From Nevskiaceae bacterium (GTDB taxonomy: Bacteria > Pseudomonadota > Gammaproteobacteria > Steroidobacterales > Steroidobacteraceae): 64,000 nucleotides of DNA. Of this stretch, positions 16,511-24,872 are shown piece by piece; the first letter of the stretch is position 1; the number at the start of each line of letters is the position of its first letter. The notes beneath the pieces are model-generated. The model searched no databases. It had not been told where the DNA came from and was given only the letters and a program-made list of their open reading frames with translations. Both the position numbers and the translations under genes were made by a program. Where the stretch lies: contig JACKOV010000006.1 in the NCBI GenBank assembly GCA_024234075.1, positions 62,001 through 126,000 of the forward strand, read 5' to 3'.

Positions 16511-16650
16511 GTGTGCTCCTGTTGGGTATTCAACACCGTGCGGCGCTTGGTCCGACCCGGTGCTGGGTGAAGCCACCCGGCGAGGCATGCCGGTGTGGCA
16601 GGAAGACCGGTCCGTGCCGATTGCGGCGCGGATTGGCCCCCCGTCAAGGG
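16511..16650 (-). promoter_or_regulatory. rpsF leader; possible S6:S18 autoregulatory element
   Basis: About 140 bases separate the predicted transcription start from rpsF. On the minus strand the leader begins with a C5/G5 hairpin (around 16638-16652) and ends, just before the ribosome binding site, with TGTTG-AATACC-CAACA. In many bacteria the S6:S18 complex binds a structured rpsF leader to repress translation. The known RNA motif was not matched base by base, so this is a placement-based suggestion. Confidence 0.35.
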
Positions 16651-16657
16651 GGCGCGA

Positions 16658-16686
16658 AATATAGCCAAAGCCCGTTGCGGACGCAA
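16658..16686 (-). promoter_or_regulatory. Promoter of the rpsF-rpsR-rplI-dnaB operon
   Basis: Read on the minus strand: TTGCGT at 16686-16681, a 17-base spacer, then TATATT at 16663-16658, followed by a GC-rich discriminator. The -10 matches the sigma-70 consensus at five of six positions. It sits downstream of rlmB and upstream of rpsF. The -35 lies in the small inverted repeat GTTGC-GTCC-GCAAC. Confidence 0.65.
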
Positions 16687-16701
16687 CCTAAGGCCCCGGA
16701 G

Positions 16702-17466
16702 TCAGCGACTTGCCCCCGAGCGGGCGCCGCCGCGCCGCTGCCGGACGGCCTCGTAGAGCAGCATCCCGGCCGCTACCGAGACGTTCAGGCTCTCCACGGC
16801 ACCGAGGCTCGGCAGGCGCACCAGCCGATCGCAATGCTGCCGCGTGAGCTGACGCAGACCTGCCCCTTCCGCCCCCATGACCAGCACCAGCGGCCCGGTC
16901 AGATCGACCGCGTCGGCGTCGTGATCGGCCGCGGCATCCGCGCCCACGACCCAGCAGCCGGCCTGCTGCTGCAGCCAGCGCAGCGTGCGGGCAAGGTTGG
17001 TCACGACCACGACCGGCGTGGTCTCGGCCGCGCCGGCGGCGACTTTCCGGACGGTCGCGTTGAGCTGGGCGGCACGATCCCGCGGCACGATCACGGCCAG
17101 GGCGCCACAGGCGTCGGCCGTCCGCAGGCAGGCGCCGAGGTTGTGGGGGTCCTGCACGCCATCGAGCGCCAGCAGCAGCGGCTGGGTGGCGTCCTGCAGG
17201 GCACGCGCCAGTTCGTCTTCGTCCCAGGGCGCCTGCGGCCGAACCTCGGCGACGACTCCCTGATGTACACCCGCCTGGCGTCCAGGCAGGCGCGCAGTCT
17301 CGACCCGCTCGATCGGGCAGCGCGCCGCTGCGGCCAGCGCCAGCAGGCGAGTCACCCGCGCATCCTCGCGCCCGGCCGCGATCCGCAGCCGCAGCACGCG
17401 CTGCGGATGGCGCTCGAGCAGCGCCTGCACGGCGTGGATGCCGTGGACCTGTTCGGCGGCGCTCAT
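16702..17466 (-). CDS. rlmB: 23S rRNA (guanosine-2251-2'-O)-methyltransferase RlmB
   Basis: 254 residues. A short N-terminal substrate-binding domain (GIHAVQALLERHPQRV) is followed by the SpoU/TrmH-type knotted domain with DPHNLGACLRTADACG, VMGAEGAGLR and PSLGAVESLNVSVAAGMLLYE, the three SpoU motifs. It methylates G2251 in the peptidyltransferase P-loop. The ATG overlaps the stop of rnr by 4 bases; rnr-rlmB is the conserved pair in gammaproteobacteria. Confidence 0.95.
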   Translation of the reverse strand: MSAAEQVHGIHAVQALLERHPQRVLRLRIAAGREDARVTRLLALAAAARCPIERVETARLPGRQAGVHQGVVAEVRPQAPWDEDELARALQDATQPLLLALDGVQDPHNLGACLRTADACGALAVIVPRDRAAQLNATVRKVAAGAAETTPVVVVTNLARTLRWLQQQAGCWVVGADAAADHDADAVDLTGPLVLVMGAEGAGLRQLTRQHCDRLVRLPSLGAVESLNVSVAAGMLLYEAVRQRRGGARSGASR

Positions 17467-19505
17467 CGATCGAGTTCCAGATCGATCAGCCCTTCGACCG
17501 GGTTGGCGTTGGTGACGATCACCCGCAGCCGGGCACCGAGCGCCAACCGGCGCCGCGTGTGCCGGCCGATCCAGGCCTGGCCATCGTCGGCGAGCTGGTA
17601 ATCATCGTCGCGCAAGGCATCGAGATGCAGCAGGCCGTCGACTGCCAGGTCGACCAGTTGCACGAAGCAACCGTACTCGACCACCGTGCTGACGATGCCG
17701 ACGAAGGTCTGGCCGAGACGCGCGCGCAGATAGCTGCACTTGAGGAAAGTGTCGACGTAGCGGTCCGATTCGTCGGCCTGCTTTTCGAGCCGCGAGAGGT
17801 CCTGGCCCAGCGGGCCCAGCTCGTCGAGGCCGTAGCGCAGGCCGCTGCGGTCGTCGGCATTGCCGATTGCCTTGAGCGCACGGTGCACGACCAGATCCGG
17901 ATAGCGGCGGATCGGCGACGTGAAATGCGCATACTCGGTCAGCGCGAGGCCGAAATGTCCGATGTTGGTCGGCTGGTAGAGCGCTTGCGGCATCGCCCGC
18001 ACGACCAGCGATTCGACGAACGGCCGTTCGACGGTCTTGCCGAGCCTTTCGGTGATGCGTCGCAGGTCGCGCGGCTGCGGCTGCTCCGGCAGCTCGGCCG
18101 CGACGCCCAGCGCCGCGAGTGCGCGTTGCAGCGCATCGAGTTTCTTCTCCTCCGGCACGGCATGCACACGAAACAGCGCGCCCGCCTGCGCGCTGCGCAG
18201 TTCACGCGCGACCGCCACGTTGGCGAGGATCATGCATTCCTCGATCAGGCGGTGGGCATCGTTGCGCGGCTGGAAGGCCACTGCCCGCACCCGGTCCTCG
18301 GTATCGAACTCGAACTTCGGCTCGGCGCTGTCGAAATCCAGCGCACCGCGGCGATTGCGCGCCTTGAGCAAGGCACGGTAAACCTCGACCAGCGGCTCAA
18401 GCGACGGCAGCAACGCGCCGAGCGCGCGGCGCGCATCCGGGCGCCCTTCGAACAAGGCCGCATGCGCCTGCGTATAGGTCAGCCGTGCATGGCTGCGCAT
18501 GACCGCCGGATAGAACTTCGCCGCGCCGAGCTTGCCGGTCGCCATGACCTGCATGTCGGCCACCATGCACAGTCGGTCGACCTCCGGCTCCAGCGAGCAG
18601 AGATGATCGGACAGCGCAGTCGGCAACATCGGCAGCACGCGCGTAGGGAAGTAGACCGAGGTGCCGCGAGCGCGTGCCTGCGCATCGAGTTCGGTGCCGG
18701 GCCGCACGTAATGACTGACATCGGCGATCGCCACCACCAGTCGGAAACCGCGATCCTGCCGCTCGGCGTAGACGGCATCGTCGAAATCGCGGGCATCCTC
18801 ACCGTCGATGGTCACCAGCGGCAGTGCCCGCAGATCGACCCGGCCGCGCGCCTCGCGCGAATCGATGCGCTCGCCGAACGCTTCGGCCTGCTTCAGCGCC
18901 TCGCCGGAGAACTCCGTCGGCAGATCGACCCGCGCGATGGCCGATTCGATCGCCAGTTCCAGCGGCCGGTCGGGGTCGAGTCGCTTCTCGACCCGCGCCA
19001 GACCGCCGCTATGGCCCTCCGGATAGCGGGTGATGCGGGCGATCACCCAGTCGCCGGCGCGCGCGCCGCCCAGCTGCGCATCCGGCACATGGCAGCGCAG
19101 CCCCAGCCGGCGATCGACGGCGTGCACCGAATGCCCGCCCCGCCCCCCTTCGACCGTGGCCAGGAAAGCCGACACCCCGCGAGCCAGCACGGCCTCGACC
19201 TCGCCGGCGAGCCTTCCGGCCGGATCGCGCGTGACCCGCACCCGGACCCGATCGCCGCTGGTCAGGCCGGTCATCTGCGGTGGCGGCAAGAACACACTCA
19301 GCTCCTGCCCTTCGACCCGAACGAAGCCGAAACCCGAGCGGTGCGCACTGACCACACCTTCCTGGACGCCTGCCGCGCTGCGGCCGGCGGCATTGCGCGA
19401 GCGCCCTCCCTGACGGGAGGTGCCGGTGGCGGCGGAGTAGGACTTGCGTTCAGCCGTGGATCGGCCGCGACGGGATGGTTGTGACTTGGACTTGCGGTGT
19501 TTCAA
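17463..19505 (-). CDS. rnr: Ribonuclease R
   Basis: 680 residues, shorter than E. coli RNase R (813), mainly because of a reduced N-terminal region. Order: a basic Lys/Arg/Ser-rich start, cold-shock domains (GFGFVRVEGQELSVFLPPPQ), the RNB catalytic domain with TIDGEDARDFDDAVYAER (Asp cluster that binds Mg2+) and a C-terminal S1 domain (FVGIVSTVVEYGCFVQL). It degrades structured RNA 3' to 5' and acts in trans-translation and rRNA quality control. The usual Lys-rich C-terminal tail is missing: the protein ends right after the S1 domain, while the basic tract is at the N terminus. Confidence 0.94.
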   Translation of the reverse strand: MKHRKSKSQPSRRGRSTAERKSYSAATGTSRQGGRSRNAAGRSAAGVQEGVVSAHRSGFGFVRVEGQELSVFLPPPQMTGLTSGDRVRVRVTRDPAGRLAGEVEAVLARGVSAFLATVEGGRGGHSVHAVDRRLGLRCHVPDAQLGGARAGDWVIARITRYPEGHSGGLARVEKRLDPDRPLELAIESAIARVDLPTEFSGEALKQAEAFGERIDSREARGRVDLRALPLVTIDGEDARDFDDAVYAERQDRGFRLVVAIADVSHYVRPGTELDAQARARGTSVYFPTRVLPMLPTALSDHLCSLEPEVDRLCMVADMQVMATGKLGAAKFYPAVMRSHARLTYTQAHAALFEGRPDARRALGALLPSLEPLVEVYRALLKARNRRGALDFDSAEPKFEFDTEDRVRAVAFQPRNDAHRLIEECMILANVAVARELRSAQAGALFRVHAVPEEKKLDALQRALAALGVAAELPEQPQPRDLRRITERLGKTVERPFVESLVVRAMPQALYQPTNIGHFGLALTEYAHFTSPIRRYPDLVVHRALKAIGNADDRSGLRYGLDELGPLGQDLSRLEKQADESDRYVDTFLKCSYLRARLGQTFVGIVSTVVEYGCFVQLVDLAVDGLLHLDALRDDDYQLADDGQAWIGRHTRRRLALGARLRVIVTNANPVEGLIDLELDR

Positions 19506-19534
19506 TTGACAGTGATTCCGGGCCTGCGTACATT
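19506..19534 (+). promoter_or_regulatory. Promoter of tRNA-Leu
   Basis: TTGACA (perfect -35) at 19506-19511, a 17-base spacer, and TACATT at 19529-19534, followed by a CG-rich discriminator typical of stringently controlled stable-RNA promoters. It begins at the base next to the rnr start codon, which lies on the other strand. Predicted start of RNA is near 19541, ten bases before the tRNA. Confidence 0.8.
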
Positions 19535-19550
19535 TTCGCGCCCCCTCCCT

Positions 19551-19635
<85 letters not shown>

Positions 19636-20046
19636 TATAAATCAATATCTTACAGATTTTCCCTCGGCTTGGGCCGATAAATCTGACGGTCTTTCGCCAC
19701 GATTGGGGCATCCGGACTCCCGCCAGCACCCTTTAGAGTTGTCAGTGCTGCGCGCCCGCGCAGGCAAGACACGGCCGCCGTTCGAAGCAGGCGGCGCCTG
19801 CTGCTACGCGGCATCCACGCCTGCCTGACCGCACGACAGCCGGCCTTCGGGCTGTTCCCCATTCGCCACTCCCAAGTTCGAACGAACTCGTACCGGCAGA
19901 CATGGCCGACGAGGGCAAATGCCGTTGCATCGGAGGTGAACTGACGAGCCGATCGGACCGCTCGGCAACCGCAAGGCATGAGCAACAATGCCGATCGGAT
20001 CGCGATAACGCTGCGGCAAGGCCCGCGATCGAGATGGAGTTCGTCG
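19636..20046. other. 411-base non-coding stretch behind tRNA-Leu
   Basis: No credible gene. Immediately after the tRNA is a short AT-rich run (19636-19652), then a 7-base stem CAGATTT/AAATCTG (19653-19659 with 19679-19685) that encloses a smaller CGGC/GCCG stem. Further on are two copies of the palindrome CCGATCGG and one GTTCGAAC. The stretch must hold the promoter of the E1 genes, but no convincing hexamer pair was found. No integrase remnant was seen. Confidence 0.5.
19653..19685 (+). terminator. Hairpin downstream of tRNA-Leu
   Basis: CAGATTT (19653-19659) pairs with AAATCTG (19679-19685), with an inner CGGC-TTGG-GCCG stem. It lies 18 bases after the tRNA CCA end, a good position for ending the tRNA transcript. 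No T-run follows, so the call is tentative. Confidence 0.4.
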
Positions 20047-21036
20047 ATGAATCAAGCCCGCTCGCTACCTGACGCGCCCGTACTCCTGGAGATCTATCGC
20101 CGCGCCACGCTCATCAAGCAGAACGATGACCGGTTCCGTGCCGTCATCCAGTCGGGCAAGCTCGTGATGCCCTACTACTCGCCGCGCGGACAGGAGATCA
20201 TCCCGGCCGCGACCTCGGTGCATCTGAGCGACGACGACTACATCTGCACCATCTATCGCGGCGTGCACGACATGCTCGCCAAAGGCGTCACGCCACGCGC
20301 ATTGTGGGCCGAACTTGCGGGCAGGGTCACGGGCTCCTGCAAAGGCAAAGGCGGCCCGATGCACATCACCGACCCCGCCCGTGGCGTGATGGTCACGACG
20401 GGTATCGTCGGCAGCAGCATGCCGATCGCGAACGGTCTCGCCCTGGCCGCCCAGCTGCGCGGCGAGAAGCGGGTCACCATCGCCTACTTCGGCGATGGTG
20501 CCAGCAACATCGGCGCGTTCCACGAGGCACTGAATCTCGCCTCGCTGTGGAAGCTGCCGGTGGTGTTCATCTGCCAGAACAACCGCTTCGCCGAACACAC
20601 GCGCTACGAATCCGGTACGTCCATCGGACGCATCGCCGATCGGGCCGCGGCTTATTCCATGCCTGGCGAACACGTGGATGGGAACGATCCGGATGCCATG
20701 TGGAGCGCGGCCGGACAGGCTATCGCCAGGGCTCGTGCCGGAGACGGACCAACGCTCATAGAAGCGATGACCTTCCGCTTCCACGGACACATTTTCGGCG
20801 ATGCCGATGGCTACATGTCCAAGGAAGAAAAGGCATCGGCCATAGCTCGCGATCCCGTGGTGCTGTTGCGGCGACGGCTGATCGAGCGAGGCATGGCGAC
20901 TGACGCCGCGCTGGCTGAACTCGAGCGCGGCATCGAACTCGAGATCGACGCCGCCCTGCAGTTCGCGCTGGACAGCCCCTATCCCGACCTGGCGGAGCTG
21001 CGGCGCGATGTCTACGCAACGGAGATCCAGCCATGA
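20047..21036 (+). CDS. Thiamine-diphosphate dehydrogenase E1 component, alpha subunit (AcoA/PdhA type)
   Basis: 329 residues from the ATG at 20047 (GGAG eight bases upstream); an in-frame ATG at 19978 is less likely. The ThDP-binding signature FGDGASNIGAFHEALNLA and a following ICQNNRFAEHT are present. Regions such as GSCKGKGGPMHITDP and EAMTFRFHGH are typical of acetoin dehydrogenase and branched-chain 2-oxoacid dehydrogenase alpha subunits. The alpha-beta tetramer decarboxylates a 2-oxoacid (or cleaves acetoin) and passes the acyl group to a lipoyl domain. The beta subunit gene overlaps by 4 bases. The substrate cannot be assigned; the catabolic neighbourhood suggests a 2-oxo intermediate. 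Confidence 0.88.
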   Translation: MNQARSLPDAPVLLEIYRRATLIKQNDDRFRAVIQSGKLVMPYYSPRGQEIIPAATSVHLSDDDYICTIYRGVHDMLAKGVTPRALWAELAGRVTGSCKGKGGPMHITDPARGVMVTTGIVGSSMPIANGLALAAQLRGEKRVTIAYFGDGASNIGAFHEALNLASLWKLPVVFICQNNRFAEHTRYESGTSIGRIADRAAAYSMPGEHVDGNDPDAMWSAAGQAIARARAGDGPTLIEAMTFRFHGHIFGDADGYMSKEEKASAIARDPVVLLRRRLIERGMATDAALAELERGIELEIDAALQFALDSPYPDLAELRRDVYATEIQP

Positions 21037-22028
21037 CGACGGGCACCGCCGCGACGAGCACGCTGTTGAGCGCCGTCAATCAGGCGCTGGACGATGCTCT
21101 GGCTGCAAACCCGGACGTGGTCGTCTTCGGCGAAGACGTCGCTGACTCCGAGGAAGGCGGCGTGCTGGGCGCGACCAAGGGGCTCTCGAGCCGACACGGC
21201 AGTCATCGCGTGCGATCGACGCCGATTTCCGAGCAGGCCATCATCGGCGCAGCCATCGGCGCGTCTCTGGTAGGTATCCGGCCGGTCGCCGAGATCATGC
21301 TGATGAATTTCACGACGGTGGCGATGGACATGATCGTGAACCATGCCGCCAAGCTGCGATTCATGTCCGGCGGCAAGACCCACGTACCGATCACGATACG
21401 CATGATGACCGGCGCCGGCCTCGGCACCGGCGGACAGCATGCCGACTTCCTCGAGGCATGGTTCGTCCACACGGCTGGACTCAAGGTCGTGATTCCCTCG
21501 AACCCGTCCGACGCCTATGGTCTGCTGCTGTCCTGCATCGACGATGAGGACCCCTGTCTGTTCATCGAGAACATGCCGCTCTACTGGACGCCCGGACCGG
21601 CACCCGTGCGCGGCCAGCGCATCCCGATCGGCAAGGCGAGAATCGCGCGCCCCGGCAAGGACGTGACCCTGATCAGCTACAGCCGCCAGGTTTTCGACGC
21701 GCTGGCCGTGGCCGACAAGCTATCGAAGGAAGGCATCGAGGCCGAGGTGATCGACCTGCGCACCATCTCGCCGCTCGACGACGCCACCCTCCTGGAGTCG
21801 GTGGCGCGCACGCGGCGCGCCGTGGTCATCCACGAAGCGACCCGGCAATGCGGGGTAGGCGCCGAGATCGCGTCGCGCATCCACGAGAACCTGCATCGGG
21901 AACTGCGCGCACCCGTGCAGCGCCTGGGCTCGGCCTTTTGCCCCGTGCCCTTTTCCAAACCGCTGGAGACGGCTTTCGTCCCCGGTGCGCAGCAGATCGA
22001 AGCTGCGGTGCGCCGTACCCTGAGCTGA
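21033..22028 (+). CDS. Thiamine-diphosphate dehydrogenase E1 component, beta subunit (AcoB/PdhB type)
   Basis: 331 residues. The N-terminal pyrimidine-binding domain has NPDVVVFGEDVADSEEGGVL and RVRSTPISEQAIIGAAIGAS. The C-terminal transketolase-C domain has ISYSRQVFDALAVADKL and EVIDLRTISPLDDATLLES. It overlaps the alpha subunit gene (ATGA) and ends 4 bases before the lipoyl protein gene. It completes the E1 active site at the subunit interface. No E2 acyltransferase or E3 lipoamide dehydrogenase gene follows, so the complex must borrow them from elsewhere. Confidence 0.9.
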   Translation: MTTGTAATSTLLSAVNQALDDALAANPDVVVFGEDVADSEEGGVLGATKGLSSRHGSHRVRSTPISEQAIIGAAIGASLVGIRPVAEIMLMNFTTVAMDMIVNHAAKLRFMSGGKTHVPITIRMMTGAGLGTGGQHADFLEAWFVHTAGLKVVIPSNPSDAYGLLLSCIDDEDPCLFIENMPLYWTPGPAPVRGQRIPIGKARIARPGKDVTLISYSRQVFDALAVADKLSKEGIEAEVIDLRTISPLDDATLLESVARTRRAVVIHEATRQCGVGAEIASRIHENLHRELRAPVQRLGSAFCPVPFSKPLETAFVPGAQQIEAAVRRTLS

Positions 22029-22032
22029 GCCC

Positions 22033-22263
22033 ATGAGCACACAGATACTCTTTCCCAAGATCGGATTCGCGATGGAAGAAGGCACGCTCGCCGAATGGCA
22101 CGTGCACGATGGCGCCGAAGTCGTCGCCGGCCAGCCGCTCTACGTGCTCGAGAGCGAGAAATCCGCCCAGGACATCGAGTCCCCTGCTTCCGGCACCGTA
22201 CGCATTTCGGTCGCCGCCGGAACACAGTGCAAAGTCGGCGACGTGCTGGGCGAGATCGTCTAG
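22033..22263 (+). CDS. Stand-alone biotinyl/lipoyl carrier domain protein
   Basis: Only 76 residues: one complete biotinyl/lipoyl domain (MSTQILFPKIGFAMEEGTL) with the modifiable lysine in ESEKSAQDIESP and the closing GDVLGEIV strand. E2 proteins normally carry this domain followed by a subunit-binding domain and a catalytic domain; both are missing and a stop codon closes the gene, with a strong hairpin directly after it. It is therefore a genuine small carrier, not an obviously frameshifted E2. It probably accepts the acyl group from the E1 encoded just upstream. Confidence 0.88.
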   Translation: MSTQILFPKIGFAMEEGTLAEWHVHDGAEVVAGQPLYVLESEKSAQDIESPASGTVRISVAAGTQCKVGDVLGEIV

Positions 22264-22265
22264 TG

Positions 22266-22305
22266 CGCTGCCGCCCGTCCGGCCTGTGGCCGGAGGGCGG
22301 CAGCG
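22266..22305. terminator. Long bidirectional terminator hairpin
   Basis: CGCTGCCGCCC (22266-22276) pairs with GGGCGGCAGCG (22295-22305), then TCCGGCC with GGCCGGA, leaving a TGT loop and a single bulged G. The 18-pair stem fills the gap between the E1/lipoyl genes on the plus strand and the TonB receptor gene on the minus strand, so it can stop both. Confidence 0.75.
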
Positions 22306-22315
22306 TGAACAGGCC

Positions 22316-24724
22316 CTAGAACGTGTACCGCGCTTCGATGGCGAACGTACGTGGCTCGCCCGGCACGAGTACGTTGATCTGGTAGATCTCGCCGGTGGGC
22401 AATCCGCCCGTGTAATACACCTCGTCCGCCACGTTCTTCACCAGAGCCGCCAGCGACCAGCCCGCATCGCGATTGTCGAGTGCGAGACGCAGGTTCGAGA
22501 TGGTGTAGGACGGCAGGAGCGTGCCCTGGCTGTTCTGCGATCGCGGATTGGTGACGGTCTTGCTCTGGCTATAGACATCACCCCGCAGGCTCAGTGCATA
22601 CGCGCTGCCGAGCGGGAAGCTCAATTCCGCGAACAACGTGCCGGAGGTCTCCGGTGTATCCGGCACCCGGTCGTACTGCTGGCCGGAACCGTTGATGAAC
22701 ACGGTGTCGGCACTAAACGTGGCGTCGGTGTAGTTGGCCGTGCCACCGACGGTGAGCCGGTCCGTAAGCTTGAACTGGCCGTCGAACTCCACGCCCCAGA
22801 TCTTGCCCTTGGGGACGTTGACCGTCAGCGCCGCCGGATTGCCGAGCACCAGCGAGAAACCGGTACGCTGGCTGTCGGCAATCCAATTGTGATACACGGC
22901 AAGGTTCATCCGCGACGGCACCGTGCCGAGATCTCCCTGGAACTTCACGCCGAGCTCAGCGTCGGTAACCCGTTCGGCATCGTAGCCATCGCCCGCGATC
23001 TCGGCCGAGCCCACCAGTGGCGCGAGGAAGCCGTTGTAGCCGCCGCTCTTGAACGCCCGGCGCGCCACGGCATACAGCAGCAGGCTGTCGGTGACTTCGT
23101 TCTGCACACCCACCTGCCAGCTGAGCCGGTTGTAGGTGCGTGATTGATCGTATTCGTATCCGGCCGGCGGGTTGGGGCCCAGGACCAGCCGGATCGAATC
23201 CTCGGGCAGCTGGATCTTGCGTACGTCCTCGCTGGTATAGCGTGCACCGAGCGTGGCCGACCAGCCTCCGTCGCCGAGGCGGTGCGTGCCCTGGGCATAC
23301 GCCGCGAGAGTGCGGTTCTTCAGCTCGAAGGCATTGATCTGGAACTGGCCGCCAAAGATCAGATCGAAGAACTCGCCGCGCTGGCTGAACCGGTACTTCT
23401 CGTCGGAGTAGTACAGACCCGTCACCAGCTGCAGCCGATCATCCCGCAGATTGCCAATGAGCTGCAGTTCCTCGGAAAACTGCCGGTTGTAGGCTACCGC
23501 ATCCACCGTCGAGACGATGTTGTAGGCCGTACCATCGGAATCAGTCGACAGCGTGGAATCGAGGTCGACGAACCCGAGCACGTTCTTCAGTGTCAGCACG
23601 TCGGACAGTTCGATCGTCGTCACGTTCGTGACGATGCTGTTGCGCGACTCGAACAGGTTGCGGGCATCGGACTCGACGACATAGGGACCGCGGCGCTGCT
23701 GCTCCTCCAGCACGGCACGGATGCCGGCGGACGACCGCCGCGGATCCGCGAAATAAGCGTCGTAGAACCCCGGCGCAGCGGGCGCAAACTCCGGCGGCAC
23801 GAAGGCCTGCAGGGTGCCGATCCCCGTGCCGCGGGCGAGCGGCGTGAGCGTACCCGAATAGAGGTACTCGATCGGAATGAACGGCGGATTGCCCGCACCA
23901 CCCCCGACGAACGGCAGCAGCCCGCCGACGACGCCGATCGTGCTCTCGCCGTCGGACTGGTAGTAGTCGTACACCAGCTCGTTGCGTGCGCGCTCGCCGA
24001 AACGCGTGGTCACGCTGAGGCGACCGCCCCAACGTTCCAGATCCCCCTCCGTTTCGCCGTTGTACAAGTTGTGCTGGAACCCATCGCGCTCCTGATAGAA
24101 GCCCGCCAGGCGCACGAGATTGGCGCCACCGCCGAGGGGCCCGCTGATCGCACCCTCGAGCTTCCGCGAGCCGTAATCGCCGCCGAGCACACTGACGTAG
24201 CCACTGAGCTCTTCGGTGGGCCGGGCGGTCGTGAACAGTACCGCGCCACCGGTGGCGCTGCGCCCGAACAGCGTACCCTGCGGCCCCTTCAGCACCTGCA
24301 CCGACTGCAGGTCGTAGAAGGCGGTCGAACCACCCGCGCCACCGATCTGCACTTCGTTGATATAGGGCAGCACACCCGGACGCGTGCCGCTGTAGGCATC
24401 GCGCGACTGGCCGCGTAGCGAGTAGTTGAGCTGGTTGGACCCGAGTCCAGTCCGAACGCTGAGCCCCGCCACCGCGGACCGGAGATCTTCTTCGGAAACG
24501 ATCTGCGTCCGGGCCAGCGCCTCCGCGGTCAACACCGACACCGCGACCGGTGCCTTGGCCAGGCTTTGGTCGCGGCGCTGGGCCGTGACGATGATTTCCT
24601 CCAGCCCGATTGCCGCGGACGGCTCTGCCGGCGTTTGTGCCGTAGCCGGGCTACAGGCCAGTACCAACGCCGCGACGGCCGTAACCCGACGACCCAGCGC
24701 GGCTTGCTTTCTGCAATGCGTCAT
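22316..24724 (-). CDS. TonB-dependent outer membrane receptor
   Basis: 802 residues. A signal peptide ends near ALVLACSPATAQ; the TonB box region is LEEIIVTAQRRDQS, a common form in receptors of proteobacteria that use complex organic substrates. The plug domain (about 45-160) includes LRGQSRDAYSG and VQVLKGPQGTLFGRSATGGAV. A 22-strand barrel follows, and the protein ends in a Phe (ARYTF), the outer-membrane insertion signal. The ATG at 24724 has a GGGGGG run five bases upstream; the earlier start at 24775 would spoil the signal peptide. It faces away from both E1 and regulator genes. Uptake of the hydrophobic substrate of this block is likely; iron-siderophore uptake is the alternative. Confidence 0.88.
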   Translation of the reverse strand: MTHCRKQAALGRRVTAVAALVLACSPATAQTPAEPSAAIGLEEIIVTAQRRDQSLAKAPVAVSVLTAEALARTQIVSEEDLRSAVAGLSVRTGLGSNQLNYSLRGQSRDAYSGTRPGVLPYINEVQIGGAGGSTAFYDLQSVQVLKGPQGTLFGRSATGGAVLFTTARPTEELSGYVSVLGGDYGSRKLEGAISGPLGGGANLVRLAGFYQERDGFQHNLYNGETEGDLERWGGRLSVTTRFGERARNELVYDYYQSDGESTIGVVGGLLPFVGGGAGNPPFIPIEYLYSGTLTPLARGTGIGTLQAFVPPEFAPAAPGFYDAYFADPRRSSAGIRAVLEEQQRRGPYVVESDARNLFESRNSIVTNVTTIELSDVLTLKNVLGFVDLDSTLSTDSDGTAYNIVSTVDAVAYNRQFSEELQLIGNLRDDRLQLVTGLYYSDEKYRFSQRGEFFDLIFGGQFQINAFELKNRTLAAYAQGTHRLGDGGWSATLGARYTSEDVRKIQLPEDSIRLVLGPNPPAGYEYDQSRTYNRLSWQVGVQNEVTDSLLLYAVARRAFKSGGYNGFLAPLVGSAEIAGDGYDAERVTDAELGVKFQGDLGTVPSRMNLAVYHNWIADSQRTGFSLVLGNPAALTVNVPKGKIWGVEFDGQFKLTDRLTVGGTANYTDATFSADTVFINGSGQQYDRVPDTPETSGTLFAELSFPLGSAYALSLRGDVYSQSKTVTNPRSQNSQGTLLPSYTISNLRLALDNRDAGWSLAALVKNVADEVYYTGGLPTGEIYQINVLVPGEPRTFAIEARYTF

Positions 24725-24872
24725 GTTCCCCCCACCCCACGCAGGACCGTGCCTGTGTCTGCCAGACCTTCGCAATTCTGCTCATGGTCCGGCCGCAGCC
24801 GTTAGCCTCAGGCTGCATTGACGGTTGATCGTGGAAGCCACTACTCATCCTGGCCCCGACAACCGGCCTGGT

